From assembly GCF_016055185.1 (NCBI RefSeq), contig NZ_JAECVR010000017.1:1-64000 (forward strand): a stretch of DNA of 64,000 nucleotides, given 5' to 3'. This DNA is from Paenactinomyces guangxiensis. Its GTDB lineage: Bacteria > Bacillota > Bacilli > Thermoactinomycetales > Thermoactinomycetaceae. The notes below the pieces were generated by a model. That model was given only the letters and a program-made list of their open reading frames with translations, had not been told where the DNA came from and did no database searches. The translations under genes were made by a program, and so were the position numbers. Positions 48,625 through 58,097 of this stretch are shown one piece after another (the stretch's first letter is position 1; each line of letters starts with the position of its first letter).

Positions 48625-50454
48625 ATGAACAAACCAGAAGAGATTCGCAATATAGCTATCATTGCACATGTTGACCATGGGAAAACCACTCTGGTGGATG
48701 CGATGCTAAAACAAAGCCGCATTTTCCGCGAAAATGAGCAGGTGGACGAACGGATTATGGACTCCAACGCCCTTGAGCGGGAACGGGGGATTACTATCCT
48801 CTCAAAAAATACGGCGATTCAGTATAAAGGGATTAAGATCAACATTGTAGACACTCCGGGACACGCAGACTTTGGCGGAGAAGTTGAACGGGTTATGAAT
48901 ATGGTGGACGGGGTTCTGCTCCTGGTAGATGCCGTAGAGGGCCCGATGCCGCAAACTAGGTTTGTATTGCGTCAGGCAATTGAGCGCGGGCATAAAGTGA
49001 TTGTTGTCGTCAACAAAATTGACCGTGAAAATGCCCGGCCGGACTATGTGATCAACACAACGTTTGATCTGTTTGTCGATCTGGGTGCATCAGATGAGCA
49101 ATGTGAGTTCCCCGTGATCTATGCCAGCGGGTTGACCGGCTCCTCCGGACGTGAAGCAGATGCTCTTGAACCAACGATGGAACCGCTTTTTGAAGAAATT
49201 ATCTCTTACCTGCCGGCTCCCAAAGCAAATGTGGATGGTCCCGCCCAGTTGCAAGCCACCCTGCTCGGTTTTGATGAATATAAAGGGCAGATTGTTATCG
49301 GGCGCTTGAACAGGGGAAAAATTCGCCGTAATCAATCTCTGGTTTTACTCACAACTGACGGTGGAAGCCGCCCCGTTAAAGCGGCTCACGTTTTTACCCA
49401 CCAGGGTTTGCACCGCCAGGAGACGGAGGTAGCAATTGCCGGAGATATTATCGCCTTAACTGGCCTCGGGGAAGTGGGGATCGGAGACTCCATTGCCGAT
49501 CCGGAATATCCGGAAGCTCTCCCCCCCATCCGTGTGGAAGAGCCAACACTACAGATGACTATCGGGGTTAATACCAGTCCGTTTGCAGGCCGCGACGGCA
49601 CCTACCTCACTTCCCGCAAAATCCGTGAGCGACTGTTTCGGGAAGCAGAGAAAGATGTTGCCCTGCGGGTAGAAGATACCGATTCAGCAGATCATTTCCT
49701 GGTTTCCGGACGCGGAGAACTTCATCTGAGCATCCTGATTGAAAACATGCGCCGTGAGGGTTACGAGTTCCAGGTTAGCAAACCTGAAGTGATCTTGAAA
49801 GAAATGGGCGGCGTCAAAGTTGAACCTGTGGAAACCGTGGAGATTGAGGTCAGCAGTAATCACCAGGGGGCCGTTGTTGAGCTTCTCGGAAAACGAAAAG
49901 GACAGCTTCAGGATATGAGTGTACAGGAAAACGGAAATATCCATTTTACTTATAGAGTCCCGTCGCGCGGATTGCTTGGATTCAGGCAACAGCTGTTAAC
50001 CGCTACCCGCGGGGAGGCGATTATGAATACGTTGCTGGCCGGATATGAACCATATGCGGGCGAGATTGACACCCATGAATACGGGTCCCTAATCGCCTGG
50101 GAGTCAGGGACGGCAACCACATATGCCCTTCATTCCGCTCAGGAGCGCGGACAGCTTTTTATCACTCCGGGTACGGAAGTATATGAGGGAATGGTTGTCG
50201 GCCAGCACATCAGGGATAATGACTTGGAAGTGAATGTATGCAAAAAGAAACATCTCACCAGCATTCGCCGCGCTACCGCCGAAGAAGCTTTACGGCTGGA
50301 TACTCCCCGTCTCCTGTCCATCGACGATGCAATTGAGATACTCAAAGATGATGAATTGCTGGAAGTAACCCCCAAAACATTCCGCCTGCGAAAAAAATAC
50401 CTGTCCAAAAACGAACGGGCCCGTCAGGCAAAGCAAAAAAGCTTTCAAAAATAA
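48625..50454 (+). CDS. typA: Ribosome-associated GTPase TypA/BipA
   Basis: A 609-residue translational GTPase of the EF-G type. The G motifs are [10 protein letters not shown] (G1), [10 protein letters not shown] (G2), [12 protein letters not shown] (G3), and NKID (G4). Domains II, III and V and the BipA-specific C-terminal domain follow, with [20 protein letters not shown] near residue 375. TypA binds the 70S ribosome and aids assembly or stress adaptation. The N-terminus at ATG 48625 ([19 protein letters not shown]) matches relatives, so the start is secure even though the ribosome binding site is unusual. A terminator follows. Confidence 0.97.
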   Translation: MNKPEEIRNIAIIAHVDHGKTTLVDAMLKQSRIFRENEQVDERIMDSNALERERGITILSKNTAIQYKGIKINIVDTPGHADFGGEVERVMNMVDGVLLLVDAVEGPMPQTRFVLRQAIERGHKVIVVVNKIDRENARPDYVINTTFDLFVDLGASDEQCEFPVIYASGLTGSSGREADALEPTMEPLFEEIISYLPAPKANVDGPAQLQATLLGFDEYKGQIVIGRLNRGKIRRNQSLVLLTTDGGSRPVKAAHVFTHQGLHRQETEVAIAGDIIALTGLGEVGIGDSIADPEYPEALPPIRVEEPTLQMTIGVNTSPFAGRDGTYLTSRKIRERLFREAEKDVALRVEDTDSADHFLVSGRGELHLSILIENMRREGYEFQVSKPEVILKEMGGVKVEPVETVEIEVSSNHQGAVVELLGKRKGQLQDMSVQENGNIHFTYRVPSRGLLGFRQQLLTATRGEAIMNTLLAGYEPYAGEIDTHEYGSLIAWESGTATTYALHSAQERGQLFITPGTEVYEGMVVGQHIRDNDLEVNVCKKKHLTSIRRATAEEALRLDTPRLLSIDDAIEILKDDELLEVTPKTFRLRKKYLSKNERARQAKQKSFQK

Positions 50455-50462
50455 TCAAAGGA

Positions 50463-50506
50463 AAACACCATCCTTTTGATCTGGACATCAGGGGATGGTG
50501 TTTTTT
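50463..50506 (+). terminator. Terminator after typA
   Basis: AAACACCATCC pairs with GGATGGTGTTT, followed by TTTTTT. It starts nine bases after the typA stop. Confidence 0.93.
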
Positions 50507-50758
50507 ATCTCAAACACAGAGAAATGCTGTTTTGGGTGACTACATCGCCACTGAAACAGCGTGCTTCTCGCGCATCATCCAGTGCAGTAACCTGCATCCA
50601 TCTGCGAAGGCACACACCATGCCTGATATTATCCGGTTTCCCGGGGCTTCATTCTCACGGTAGTTTTCATGTTCCACGCACTCAATGGCTATACCAGGCT
50701 CTTCCTTTCATCTCAACAATCAATTAGGCGGGTCTTTTCACTTGCAATTTATAAAACA
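50507..50758. other. Non-coding interval between typA terminator and flavin reductase gene
   Basis: No gene is called. On the minus strand a frame without a start codon is open over about 55 codons (near 50532-50710, containing HENYRENEAPGNRIISGM). It may be a gene remnant, but I cannot name the family. Confidence 0.35.
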
Positions 50759-51403
50759 CTATTTCCTCTGTTTTCCGGCCAGCCACTCGTCATACGGCAG
50801 ACGAGGCAATGAGAATGTTTCCCCCAACTTGCCATAGGTAGTTCCTGCCAGCCTGCTGACCGGGTCCAAACGAAATGTGTCAATTTTCCCGTCGAATATT
50901 AGAGAGTCATCAATATGAAACAGAACCACTTCACCAATGATTAAATCCGTGTTTGGATTCCCATCTTCTCCCCCAAGGGGCATCATCTGGTGGAGGCGGC
51001 ATTCCATCTGTATCTTCGTTTCGGCAATACGCGGCACTTTCACCACCTCACTGGGCAACAGATGGAAACCAACCGCTTCCGCCTCACTCACATCAGATGG
51101 AAATTCAACCGAGGTATCGTTGACAAGATTAACATTCTCTCCATCTACAACATGAACGACAAACTCCTTCTGTTCAGCTATATTGCGAGCTGTATCCTTC
51201 ATTCGCCCCCCCGGTTTACGGTTGACAGCTACACTGATTAGAGGGGGTGCGGTGCCGGCGACGTTAAAAAAGCTAAACGGGGCTGCGTTCACAAGTCCAT
51301 ATCCGTTTACAGAGGTTATGAAGGCGATCGGGCGGGGAAGAACACTGCCGATCAGAAGTTTGTAATTCTCTTGTTTCGTTTGCTGTTTTGGATCAATGCG
51401 CAT
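50759..51403 (-). CDS. Flavin reductase-like FMN-binding protein
   Basis: A 214-residue protein of the flavin-reductase-like split-barrel family. FMN-binding features are SVLPRPIAFITSVNGYGLVN near residue 20 and NAAPFSFFNVAGTAPPLISV near 40. Such proteins reduce FMN for partner oxygenases or act as small FMN oxidoreductases. ATG 51403 follows CAGGTG; a GTG three codons upstream is possible. It starts 13 bases after the homogentisate dioxygenase gene and is co-transcribed, so it probably serves aromatic compound breakdown. Confidence 0.88.
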   Translation of the reverse strand: MRIDPKQQTKQENYKLLIGSVLPRPIAFITSVNGYGLVNAAPFSFFNVAGTAPPLISVAVNRKPGGRMKDTARNIAEQKEFVVHVVDGENVNLVNDTSVEFPSDVSEAEAVGFHLLPSEVVKVPRIAETKIQMECRLHQMMPLGGEDGNPNTDLIIGEVVLFHIDDSLIFDGKIDTFRLDPVSRLAGTTYGKLGETFSLPRLPYDEWLAGKQRK

Positions 51404-51416
51404 TTTTTTCACCTGC

Positions 51417-52574
51417 TTACTCCGGTAGCCAGCTGTACATGTAGGCCGGGTCCTCGATTTCCAGAGCCGCTTTTGTCACCTTTAAAGGCTTAAATGTATC
51501 CACCATGACAGCCAGTTCTTCCGTCCGTTCCTTACCGATACTCGCCTCGGCTTTTCCGGGATGCGGACCGTGTGGCAAGCCGCTGGGATGAAGCGTGATT
51601 GATCCTTCATTGACTCCTTTGCGGCTCATGAAATTTCCTTTGACATAGTATAAAACTTCATCACTATTTACATTACTGTGAAAATATGGGGCGGGAATGG
51701 CAAGCGGATGATAATCATACATTCTTGGCACAAATGAACATACCACAAAATTTGGGCCGGCAAATGTCTGGTGAACGGGGGGCGGTTGGTGGATCGAACC
51801 GGTGATTGGTTCAAAATCTTCAATGTTGAAGGCCCAGGGGTATAAATATCCGTCCCATCCGACCACATCCAGGGGATGAAAATCGTACGTATAAGCATGA
51901 AGCTGATTTCTTGACTTCACGCGAACTTCAAAGGTACCTGTTTCATACCGGGGATTCAGCTTCTCCGGAATGCGGATGTCCCTCTCGCAATAAGGGCTGT
52001 GTTCCATCAATTGACCAAATTCATTGCGGTATCTCCTGGGCGGAGTAATCTCCCCAAATGACTCAATCACCAAAAAGCGAGATTCTTTACTCCTCATCTC
52101 CAATCGATACGTCGTCCCCACCGGGATCACCAGATAATCTCCCGCCCGATAGGGCAAATCGCCGAAGATCGTCTCAAGTGTTCCTTCTCCCTCATGAACA
52201 AAGATCACTTCATCTCCATCGCTGTTACGGAAAAAATAGTTCATCGGTGCAGTTGGTGTTGCCGTGGCAATCGCCACATCATCATTTACCAGCCAGTGGA
52301 TCCGTCCATCAATCGGATCGCTCCCTGCTTTTGCGCGAAAAGTGAGCAGATGGCGATGGCGATTGACACCCGCTTCCTCTACCGGAACCGTCCAATCCCT
52401 GATGAGCCGGGCTTCTCTCACTTGTGCCGGTGCATGAATATGGTAAAGAATAGACTGAATCCCCGAAAACCCTTTTGTCCCCATCACCTCCTCGCGATAC
52501 AGGCTCCCATCTTCCTGCCGAAATTGGATGTGCCGTTTGGCAGGAATTCTTCCCAACCGATGATAAAATGGCAT
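51417..52574 (-). CDS. hmgA: Homogentisate 1,2-dioxygenase
   Basis: A 385-residue iron-dependent ring-cleavage dioxygenase that opens homogentisate to maleylacetoacetate in tyrosine catabolism. Iron ligands lie in the cupin segments YFHSNVNSDEVLYYVKGNF and LHPSGLPHGPHPG near residues 310-345. QPPPVHQTFAGPNFVVCSFVPR near 275 is also conserved. It belongs to the shorter homogentisate dioxygenase branch seen in Gram-positives. ATG 52574 follows GGAGGGG at good spacing. Maleylacetoacetate isomerase and fumarylacetoacetase genes are not in the window. Confidence 0.92.
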   Translation of the reverse strand: MPFYHRLGRIPAKRHIQFRQEDGSLYREEVMGTKGFSGIQSILYHIHAPAQVREARLIRDWTVPVEEAGVNRHRHLLTFRAKAGSDPIDGRIHWLVNDDVAIATATPTAPMNYFFRNSDGDEVIFVHEGEGTLETIFGDLPYRAGDYLVIPVGTTYRLEMRSKESRFLVIESFGEITPPRRYRNEFGQLMEHSPYCERDIRIPEKLNPRYETGTFEVRVKSRNQLHAYTYDFHPLDVVGWDGYLYPWAFNIEDFEPITGSIHQPPPVHQTFAGPNFVVCSFVPRMYDYHPLAIPAPYFHSNVNSDEVLYYVKGNFMSRKGVNEGSITLHPSGLPHGPHPGKAEASIGKERTEELAVMVDTFKPLKVTKAALEIEDPAYMYSWLPE

Positions 52575-52849
52575 GTTCTCCCCTCCAATATTTCTGCAGT
52601 CGAAATGTAAGCGGATTCATTTTTATTTTAACGTTTTTTGCACCAGAAGTCTCTTCATTCTAACGGATAGGTTGAATGCGGGTAGTGCTCACCAGCACTT
52701 TTTCAGCCATTCCAAAGCGGCAGATATGGTTGCAGGAAAATAAAAATGGATGCCGAATTATATACTACTGCCAGTCAGGTGATTAAATGGGAATTTATGT
52801 AATTAAAGGGTGTATTTAGTATAACCTGTTCTAAGGGAGTGTCATTGTT

Positions 52850-53098
52850 ATGCCGAAACCTTTCCAAAGTCAATTTCTGAACCGCACTTTGGACCATCTT
52901 GAACTGGAATGTCCGAAATGCAACAGAAACTTTGAGCAATTATGTATTGTGGAAGACAGACAAGAAATGACATGCCCTTTCTGCGGTCTCAAACAAAAAG
53001 CTTCTCAATTTCTCTCTCAACAGACAGTTGAACAGATGTTGATCCTCGCACGCTACAAAATGTCCTTGGCCTGTAGTAAAACAGAAGAGAAGAGTTAA
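52850..53098 (+). CDS. Small zinc-ribbon-like protein
   Basis: An 82-residue protein with two knuckles, CPKC near residue 21 and CPFC near residue 43, separated by about 20 residues. This fits a small zinc ribbon that may bind nucleic acid or protein. The C-terminal third is helical (QQTVEQMLILARYKMSLACS). AAGGGAG precedes the ATG at a long spacing. I do not recognise the family. It stands alone upstream of the signal peptidase gene. Confidence 0.72.
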   Translation: MPKPFQSQFLNRTLDHLELECPKCNRNFEQLCIVEDRQEMTCPFCGLKQKASQFLSQQTVEQMLILARYKMSLACSKTEEKS

Positions 53099-53266
53099 AG
53101 AGGAAAGAGTTTTTTTAGGCTAACAGATTGAATTAATAATGGAAATATTTAATGATAAAATAGATAATAAGAGATTTGTCTTATAAAAGGAACAGAGTTT
53201 AATCAAAATGATAGAAAATGAGAATAATCACGTTCGTTTAATCTTGTAGAGGAGTGGATCATTCCA

Positions 53267-53815
53267 GTGAAATTGCTGAAGGAAGTTTACACATGGTTTA
53301 GTTCAATCACAATTGGTGTAACCGTTGCTCTGATTATCAGTATTTTTGTCTTTCAACCGACAAAAGTACAGGGTAGTTCAATGGAACCAACTTTACATGA
53401 CAATAATCGAATCTACGTCTCCAAACTTCCCCGCGCCTTAAAATATCAACCCAACTATGGAGATATCGTGATTATTGACAGCCGTATAAACAGGGAGCGG
53501 ACACTGATCGACGACCTGGAGGACAGCTCCATCTACAAACTGTTTACCGGGAACGAACAACATAATATATGGGTTAAAAGAGTGATTGGCAAACCCGGGG
53601 ATACCATCGAATTTAAAAATAATAAGATCTATCGAAACGGAAAACTATTGGAAGAAGATTATATAAAAGAATCGATGATGAATACACCGAATGAGAAATA
53701 CAAGGTACCCGAAAATCACATCTTTGTAATGGGAGATAACCGGAACAACAGCCGAGACAGCCGGGAAATCGGTTATGTTCCCCTCGATCATGTTTTAGGA
53801 GTTAAATTGTTTTAA
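53267..53815 (+). CDS. sipS: Type I signal peptidase
   Basis: A 182-residue membrane-bound serine-lysine protease removing signal peptides from exported proteins. One N-terminal membrane helix (about 13-29) precedes the catalytic Ser38 in QGSSMEPTL, and Lys104 lies in WVKRVIGKPGDTIEF. The C-terminal box GDNRNNSRDSREIG is conserved. This is the short, single-helix Gram-positive type. The start is GTG 53267 behind GAGGAGTG. Bacilli often carry several paralogues, so the exact symbol is by similarity. Confidence 0.94.
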   Translation: MKLLKEVYTWFSSITIGVTVALIISIFVFQPTKVQGSSMEPTLHDNNRIYVSKLPRALKYQPNYGDIVIIDSRINRERTLIDDLEDSSIYKLFTGNEQHNIWVKRVIGKPGDTIEFKNNKIYRNGKLLEEDYIKESMMNTPNEKYKVPENHIFVMGDNRNNSRDSREIGYVPLDHVLGVKLF

Positions 53816-53817
53816 AA

Positions 53818-53850
53818 ACAGGACGAACTCCCCGCCGGAGTTCGCTCTGT
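53818..53850 (+). terminator. Hairpin after the signal peptidase gene
   Basis: GAACTCC-CCGCC-GGAGTTC with an outer ACAG/CTGT pairing begins just past the stop. No real U-tract follows, so termination is only probable. The 200 bases beyond it hold nothing recognisable. Confidence 0.5.
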
Positions 53851-54051
53851 TCTATGATTAGCCCTGTTTCAAGTTTTAACCTTCCGGGAGATTCAGGAAG
53901 CTTTCTAAAAAGTGAATCATCATTGTATTTGCTGCTTTCCGTGGGAACTATTCTCAGTGACCCCGTATCGCGGCATCTGCCTGTTACTCCTGTAAAGCCT
54001 CACGGATTTAAAAATATAGCATCTCTTTGGGTCATCAATCTAATCATCCCC

Positions 54052-54684
54052 TTACCGTCTTGCGAACTGTCTGGCTACTTCTTTGGCACGCAGCAAAGCA
54101 TTATGTAATATCCATGAATAGTTTTCAACTGTAGACGTCCCTTCAGCAATGATCGACTCAAGATCTGTAACCCCCATAAACGCAAGAATGGAACGAATAT
54201 AACTGTCTCCAAACTCCATGGTTCTCTCTTTTCCCTGTGAATAGATCTCTCCCCGGGCCTGAATGTGAACAGCGTTTTTATTGATGAGCAATCCCTTAAC
54301 CCCGCTATCTGTATACTTAAAAGTCTTACCCGCGATGCAGACTGCATCGAAGTAAGCTTTCATTTTCGGCGGTAAACCAAAGTTCCACAATGGTGTGACA
54401 AATATGTATTTATCTGCAAATACAAATTGATCGGTTAATTCATTGATCCGGTTTAACTTACGCCTTTCCGAAATGTTTAACGGAAACCCCTTCACTGATT
54501 TTTGCCAACCTTTAAATACGTCACTATCCAAGAGCGGAATGTCGATCTTGTAAAGATCTAATTCAATAATTGTATCCTGAGGATTGACTGATTTATAGGT
54601 GTTCAAAAATTCCCTGCCAACTTGTAAGGACACTGACAGGTATTCCGGTTTTGGATTGGCAGTTATATATAGAACTGTAGCCAT
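54052..54684 (-). CDS. azoR: FMN-dependent NADH-azoreductase
   Basis: A 210-residue flavodoxin-fold quinone/azo reductase. The FMN-binding start TVLYITANPKPEYLSVSLQV and the motif FVTPLWNFGLPPKMKAYFDA near residue 95 are typical. It reduces quinones and azo dyes and protects from thiol-specific stress. The start was placed at ATG 54684 behind AAAGGGG; the open frame extends 22 codons upstream without a better signal. The gene is monocistronic. Confidence 0.92.
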   Translation of the reverse strand: MATVLYITANPKPEYLSVSLQVGREFLNTYKSVNPQDTIIELDLYKIDIPLLDSDVFKGWQKSVKGFPLNISERRKLNRINELTDQFVFADKYIFVTPLWNFGLPPKMKAYFDAVCIAGKTFKYTDSGVKGLLINKNAVHIQARGEIYSQGKERTMEFGDSYIRSILAFMGVTDLESIIAEGTSTVENYSWILHNALLRAKEVARQFARR

Positions 54685-54871
54685 TACATGACCCCTTTCT
54701 CTATCCATGTAAACAACTAATGAATATTCTCCTTGTTTTCTGATCACCATGTCTTCATATGATAATAAAATTATACAAGAATAAATGGCGTTTTTTCACG
54801 AAAAAAAAGAAAAAGATCAAATTTTGTGATTATCGGCTGAGATAATTGCCCATACCGCTCTGCGTGGACGC

Positions 54872-54901
54872 AAAAAGACGGCTCCACCTACAGGACCGTC
54901 T
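54872..54901 (-). terminator. Terminator after the beta-helix gene
   Basis: On the minus strand AGACGG...CCGTCT with inner partial pairing is followed by TTTTT. It lies about 40 bases past the stop at 54940. Confidence 0.8.
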
Positions 54902-54939
54902 CTGATTGCCTCCTCATCGAAACGACATGAGTAGATATA

Positions 54940-57234
54940 TTAATGTTTTTTCAACTCTTTCAGCCATGAGTGATCTCCGGGCTGAATATCTGATTGTTCT
55001 TTTACCGACAGATCTTCGGATAGAAATGTAGTCAACATCTCCCGGGTTCGCTCCTGCTTGGGAAGCTTTGAACATCTGCGGCTATGAACAACTTTTACCT
55101 TTTGAAAATACTCCTTCACACGGGCTGCTTTGCTTTTTGGTCCCGGCTTATTCCATAACCGGCGCATTTCTTTCTGCAGGGTTGGCATGGCCGCCGGATG
55201 AACATGATAATCTTCATCTGCAGCAATCCGTTCCAACATCACGGCCATCTCTTCAGGGGAGTAATCGGTAAACACATAGTGATGCTTCAGTTTGCCGGCA
55301 ATTTGAGGATAGGAATTGATCCATCCGGCCGTCTCCGGCTCCGGACCCGCGATGATAATCGCCAATTCCGGTTCTTCCTGGTTCAGTATTTGTTGCAGGT
55401 GATCCAAAAGCACTTGCACGGAATCAAACGGCCACCTTCCCGGGGTGAGCAGATGAAGATGGTGCAGGTAGAGGATTCCTCCTTTTGCCTCCTGAATATA
55501 TTGTTTAACCATTTTCCCGGTTGTCGCTTTTTCTTCATGAATCATGTCTGTGCTTCCGGCAATTACCACTTGGCCGGTATTGAGAAATCCCATTTCTTTC
55601 ATGATCTGCCCATACAACTCTGCCACCCGCAGCTTCCCTGTATCAGGCGGACCCGTAAATAAAGCATGGATATTCAATGGCTCAGTCGTCTTAAAGCCCA
55701 GGCGCTTCCGATCCTGCAGATAATCGAGATAAAGAACTACTTCACGCAGGGTTTCTTTTACCTGCTCTTGTCCGATTACCTCGTCCAATTCCGTAAAAAG
55801 ACGGTAGACTGGTTCACTAAAGGCGATGGCATCATTGTTATTAACTGGCACATCCACTTCCCGGCCATCTTCCTCTTTGCAGTGGCGAATCACCGGTTGG
55901 CTTTCATGAATATCCCAAACGGTTTGTTTCAATCCTTTAAAAGAGCACTGTTCAAACGTTCCCCGCCCATTTTCCTTTATTTCCGCTCCCAACAGACTGT
56001 CATACACCCGGCAATGGACAAACAGAGGATCAGCTGCCTGTGTGACATGGAGAGCCGCTTTCCTGGGAATGAGATAAACCTCTGTATCTTTAATAATCCC
56101 TTCTCCCTTTTGCGCCATATAGATTCCATGTTCATTCCCGTTGTAGATTTTACAGCGCAGCAAATCCAGTTTACCCGAATGGATGACTGATACGATATTT
56201 CCGTTAAACCCGTATAAATCGCAGCTTTCCATCAATCCTTTGCCCGCATCATAACTGACAACCGCTTCATAGTTGCCGTCATGGATGCGCGAACGCAAAA
56301 ATTGCGGTTGGGCTTCACTCCTTATGGTTACCGCCGGCTTATGGATAAATCCGAACAAATCACAACTTTCAACAATTCCGCCCGCTTCCTCTTCAAATAA
56401 AAAGGCACCGCCTTGGCAATTTTTAATTGTACAGTGTTGAAAGCGCGGTTGGGAATGCTGAGATACGCGCACGGCAGGCAGCTCTTTCCCAAAGCCGAAC
56501 AGTGTGCAATCCTGAAATACTCCTTTCCCCTGATGGATGGCTACTCCGCTCTCTAACCCGTCGTGAATCTTACAGCGAATAAAAGAAGGATTTCCCCCAT
56601 CGATTCCAATCGCCGGACTGTAATCGAAGCCGTATATGTTACACTCCTCAAACGTCCCCTTCCCGTTCTCCTCCACAAACACACCATAACCCGGATTTCC
56701 AGTGAGGGTACAGTGACGAAAAACCGGATTTCCGTCAGCAATAAACACAACGGAGACATCACTGTGACTGGATAGATGACAATCTTCCAAAAGCACTTTG
56801 CCATTGCTTTGGTTTAAAATAGCCACGTTTTTGACGCTGAAAAAACGGGAACGGCGGAAAACGGGCTCAGCCTCATTGCCGATGATCGACACACATGGCC
56901 CCAATTCCGACAAAACTTCACAACCGTCTAAAACCAGTGATCCCCGGGTAACAAGAACCGTTGCTGATCTGTTTCTTTTTGACTGCCGTAAAGTTACATT
57001 TTTAATCACCGCATATTCAGTTCCCATCTCAATCGCGGCTTGTTCTGTCCCCTGGATGATAATCTCTTCTTTCGGCCCTGTGCCGATGATTTCTATGTAC
57101 CGGTCAATCCAAATATCCTCTTTATAAATACCCGGCTCAACCTCAATTACACTTCCCGCCGGTGCGTTTAAAATCGCTGTCTGGATACTGCGGTATTTAG
57201 CAAACAATTTTCGTGACACGCGAATTCTGGACAC
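54940..57234 (-). CDS. Beta-helix repeat protein fused to a degenerate CbxX-type AAA+ domain
   Basis: A protein of about 764 residues. The start is taken as GTG 57234 behind GGCGGGTGG; an ATG at 57267 is possible but its Shine-Dalgarno site is too close. Residue numbers here count from that ATG. Residues about 20-460 are a right-handed parallel beta-helix with roughly 22-residue turns, such as GKGTFEECNIYGFDYSPAIG and GKGVFQDCTLFGFGKELPAV. Residues about 485-720 resemble the AAA+ domain of CbxX/SpoVK/EccA proteins (VIGQEQVKETLREVV, ALFTGPPDTGKL). The P-loop lacks the usual glycine and Thr/Ser, and Walker B reads ILYLHHLHLL without the Asp-Glu pair, so ATP hydrolysis looks lost. No signal peptide is present. 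The function is unknown. Confidence 0.85.
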   Translation of the reverse strand: MSRIRVSRKLFAKYRSIQTAILNAPAGSVIEVEPGIYKEDIWIDRYIEIIGTGPKEEIIIQGTEQAAIEMGTEYAVIKNVTLRQSKRNRSATVLVTRGSLVLDGCEVLSELGPCVSIIGNEAEPVFRRSRFFSVKNVAILNQSNGKVLLEDCHLSSHSDVSVVFIADGNPVFRHCTLTGNPGYGVFVEENGKGTFEECNIYGFDYSPAIGIDGGNPSFIRCKIHDGLESGVAIHQGKGVFQDCTLFGFGKELPAVRVSQHSQPRFQHCTIKNCQGGAFLFEEEAGGIVESCDLFGFIHKPAVTIRSEAQPQFLRSRIHDGNYEAVVSYDAGKGLMESCDLYGFNGNIVSVIHSGKLDLLRCKIYNGNEHGIYMAQKGEGIIKDTEVYLIPRKAALHVTQAADPLFVHCRVYDSLLGAEIKENGRGTFEQCSFKGLKQTVWDIHESQPVIRHCKEEDGREVDVPVNNNDAIAFSEPVYRLFTELDEVIGQEQVKETLREVVLYLDYLQDRKRLGFKTTEPLNIHALFTGPPDTGKLRVAELYGQIMKEMGFLNTGQVVIAGSTDMIHEEKATTGKMVKQYIQEAKGGILYLHHLHLLTPGRWPFDSVQVLLDHLQQILNQEEPELAIIIAGPEPETAGWINSYPQIAGKLKHHYVFTDYSPEEMAVMLERIAADEDYHVHPAAMPTLQKEMRRLWNKPGPKSKAARVKEYFQKVKVVHSRRCSKLPKQERTREMLTTFLSEDLSVKEQSDIQPGDHSWLKELKKH

Positions 57235-57534
57235 CTTCTTTCCACCCGCCTTTCTCCTTGTGTCCATCCCTCTCTATCATGTTCATCCATATGATTTCTT
57301 TTTAACAATTTCCCTTCAGTTTCAAATATATCACGCTTGTGGGTGAAAACATAATATATGTTCCTCTTTTATCGTTATCAATCGCCGGATCCTTTTATGT
57401 TCCTTCACATTTTATTTTTGCGGGGAAGTTGATTGCCCAAAAGGGAACATATACTTTCGCGATCCGGACGGAACATCTTGGTGGTGTACCGGTAACACGG
57501 CAAGCCCAACCATTCGCCGTGATTGAAAAACGGC

Positions 57535-57566
57535 AAAAAGCCGCAGGGTTGTTCCCGCGGCTTTTT
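57535..57566 (-). terminator. Terminator after the 44-residue protein gene
   Basis: On the minus strand AAAAAGCCGCGGG...CCCTGCGGCTTTTT forms a strong stem ending in a T-run two bases past the stop of the small ORF. Confidence 0.9.
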
Positions 57567-57567
57567 C

Positions 57568-57702
57568 TTATTCGTAATACTTTAGCAAATATTCACGGAT
57601 CATATCGCTTTCTGGTTGATTGTTTGTCTCTTTTGGCTTTAATTCGGCCCCGCACACCTCACAGCGATGATTTTCTTCCGAATCGTGCAATTGGGTGATC
57701 AC
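57568..57702 (-). CDS. Small CxxC protein, 44 residues
   Basis: The ORF starts at GTG 57702, seven bases after GGAGGAG, and encodes MITQLHDSEENHRCEVCGAE, then a lysine-rich linker and DMIREYLLKYYE. It carries one CxxC pair that could bind metal, perhaps by dimerising, and an amphipathic C-terminal helix. A full promoter 37 bases upstream and an immediate terminator show it is a real monocistronic gene. I do not recognise the family. Confidence 0.75.
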   Translation of the reverse strand: MITQLHDSEENHRCEVCGAELKPKETNNQPESDMIREYLLKYYE

Positions 57703-57738
57703 CGGGAATCTCCTCCAGTGAAAGATGATTTTAAATAC

Positions 57739-57767
57739 ATTATATTATAACAATAACTGTTATGCAA
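57739..57767 (-). promoter_or_regulatory. Promoter of the 44-residue protein gene
   Basis: On the minus strand TTGCAT, a spacer of exactly 17 bases, and TATAAT. The surrounding sequence holds TTATAA/TTGTTA repeats that could be a Fur/PerR-like operator, but no exact box is present. Confidence 0.7.
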
Positions 57768-58097
57768 CAGATTGTATTATAACAAATAAAAGAGGAAAAA
57801 CAGATTCTATGTTGTCAAAAAATCAGCATGTTCATACTTGACTGCATTTTTGCAAAAAGATGGCTCCTTGTCAGAATTTATTTGGCCAATCCCTCCCAAA
57901 TTGCATCTTATTATCGCCCGCTTTCCTTTACCATATGTATCTGCAAAGAAGATGGTCAATCTCATATTCTACCTGACTCATAAAAGAACCCCGGATTCAT
58001 CAAGCTCCCGGGGCTCTTTTAACGGACGGATCTGTTTATTCTTTATCCTGTTGTCTAAATGACCTTAAAAATAGTCATTATTATCTATTCCGGCAAT
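57768..58097 (-). terminator. Intergenic region with a GNAT-gene terminator at 57982-58020
   Basis: Within this gap, on the minus strand, AAAAGA-CCCCGG...CCGGGG-TCTTTT forms a strong, nearly symmetrical stem with a T-run about 80 bases past the acetyltransferase stop. The mirrored run lets it work on both strands. The rest of the gap shows no credible gene. Confidence 0.75.

Noticed and set aside
52683..52700. AGTGCT-CACC-AGCACT followed by TTTTT, terminator-like on the plus strand
   Set aside because: No plus-strand gene lies upstream of it, and the stem is only six bases; probably chance.
57339..57698. 119-codon plus-strand ORF MGENIIYVPLL...
   Set aside because: It runs antisense through the strong terminator and the 44-residue gene, and has no ribosome binding site.
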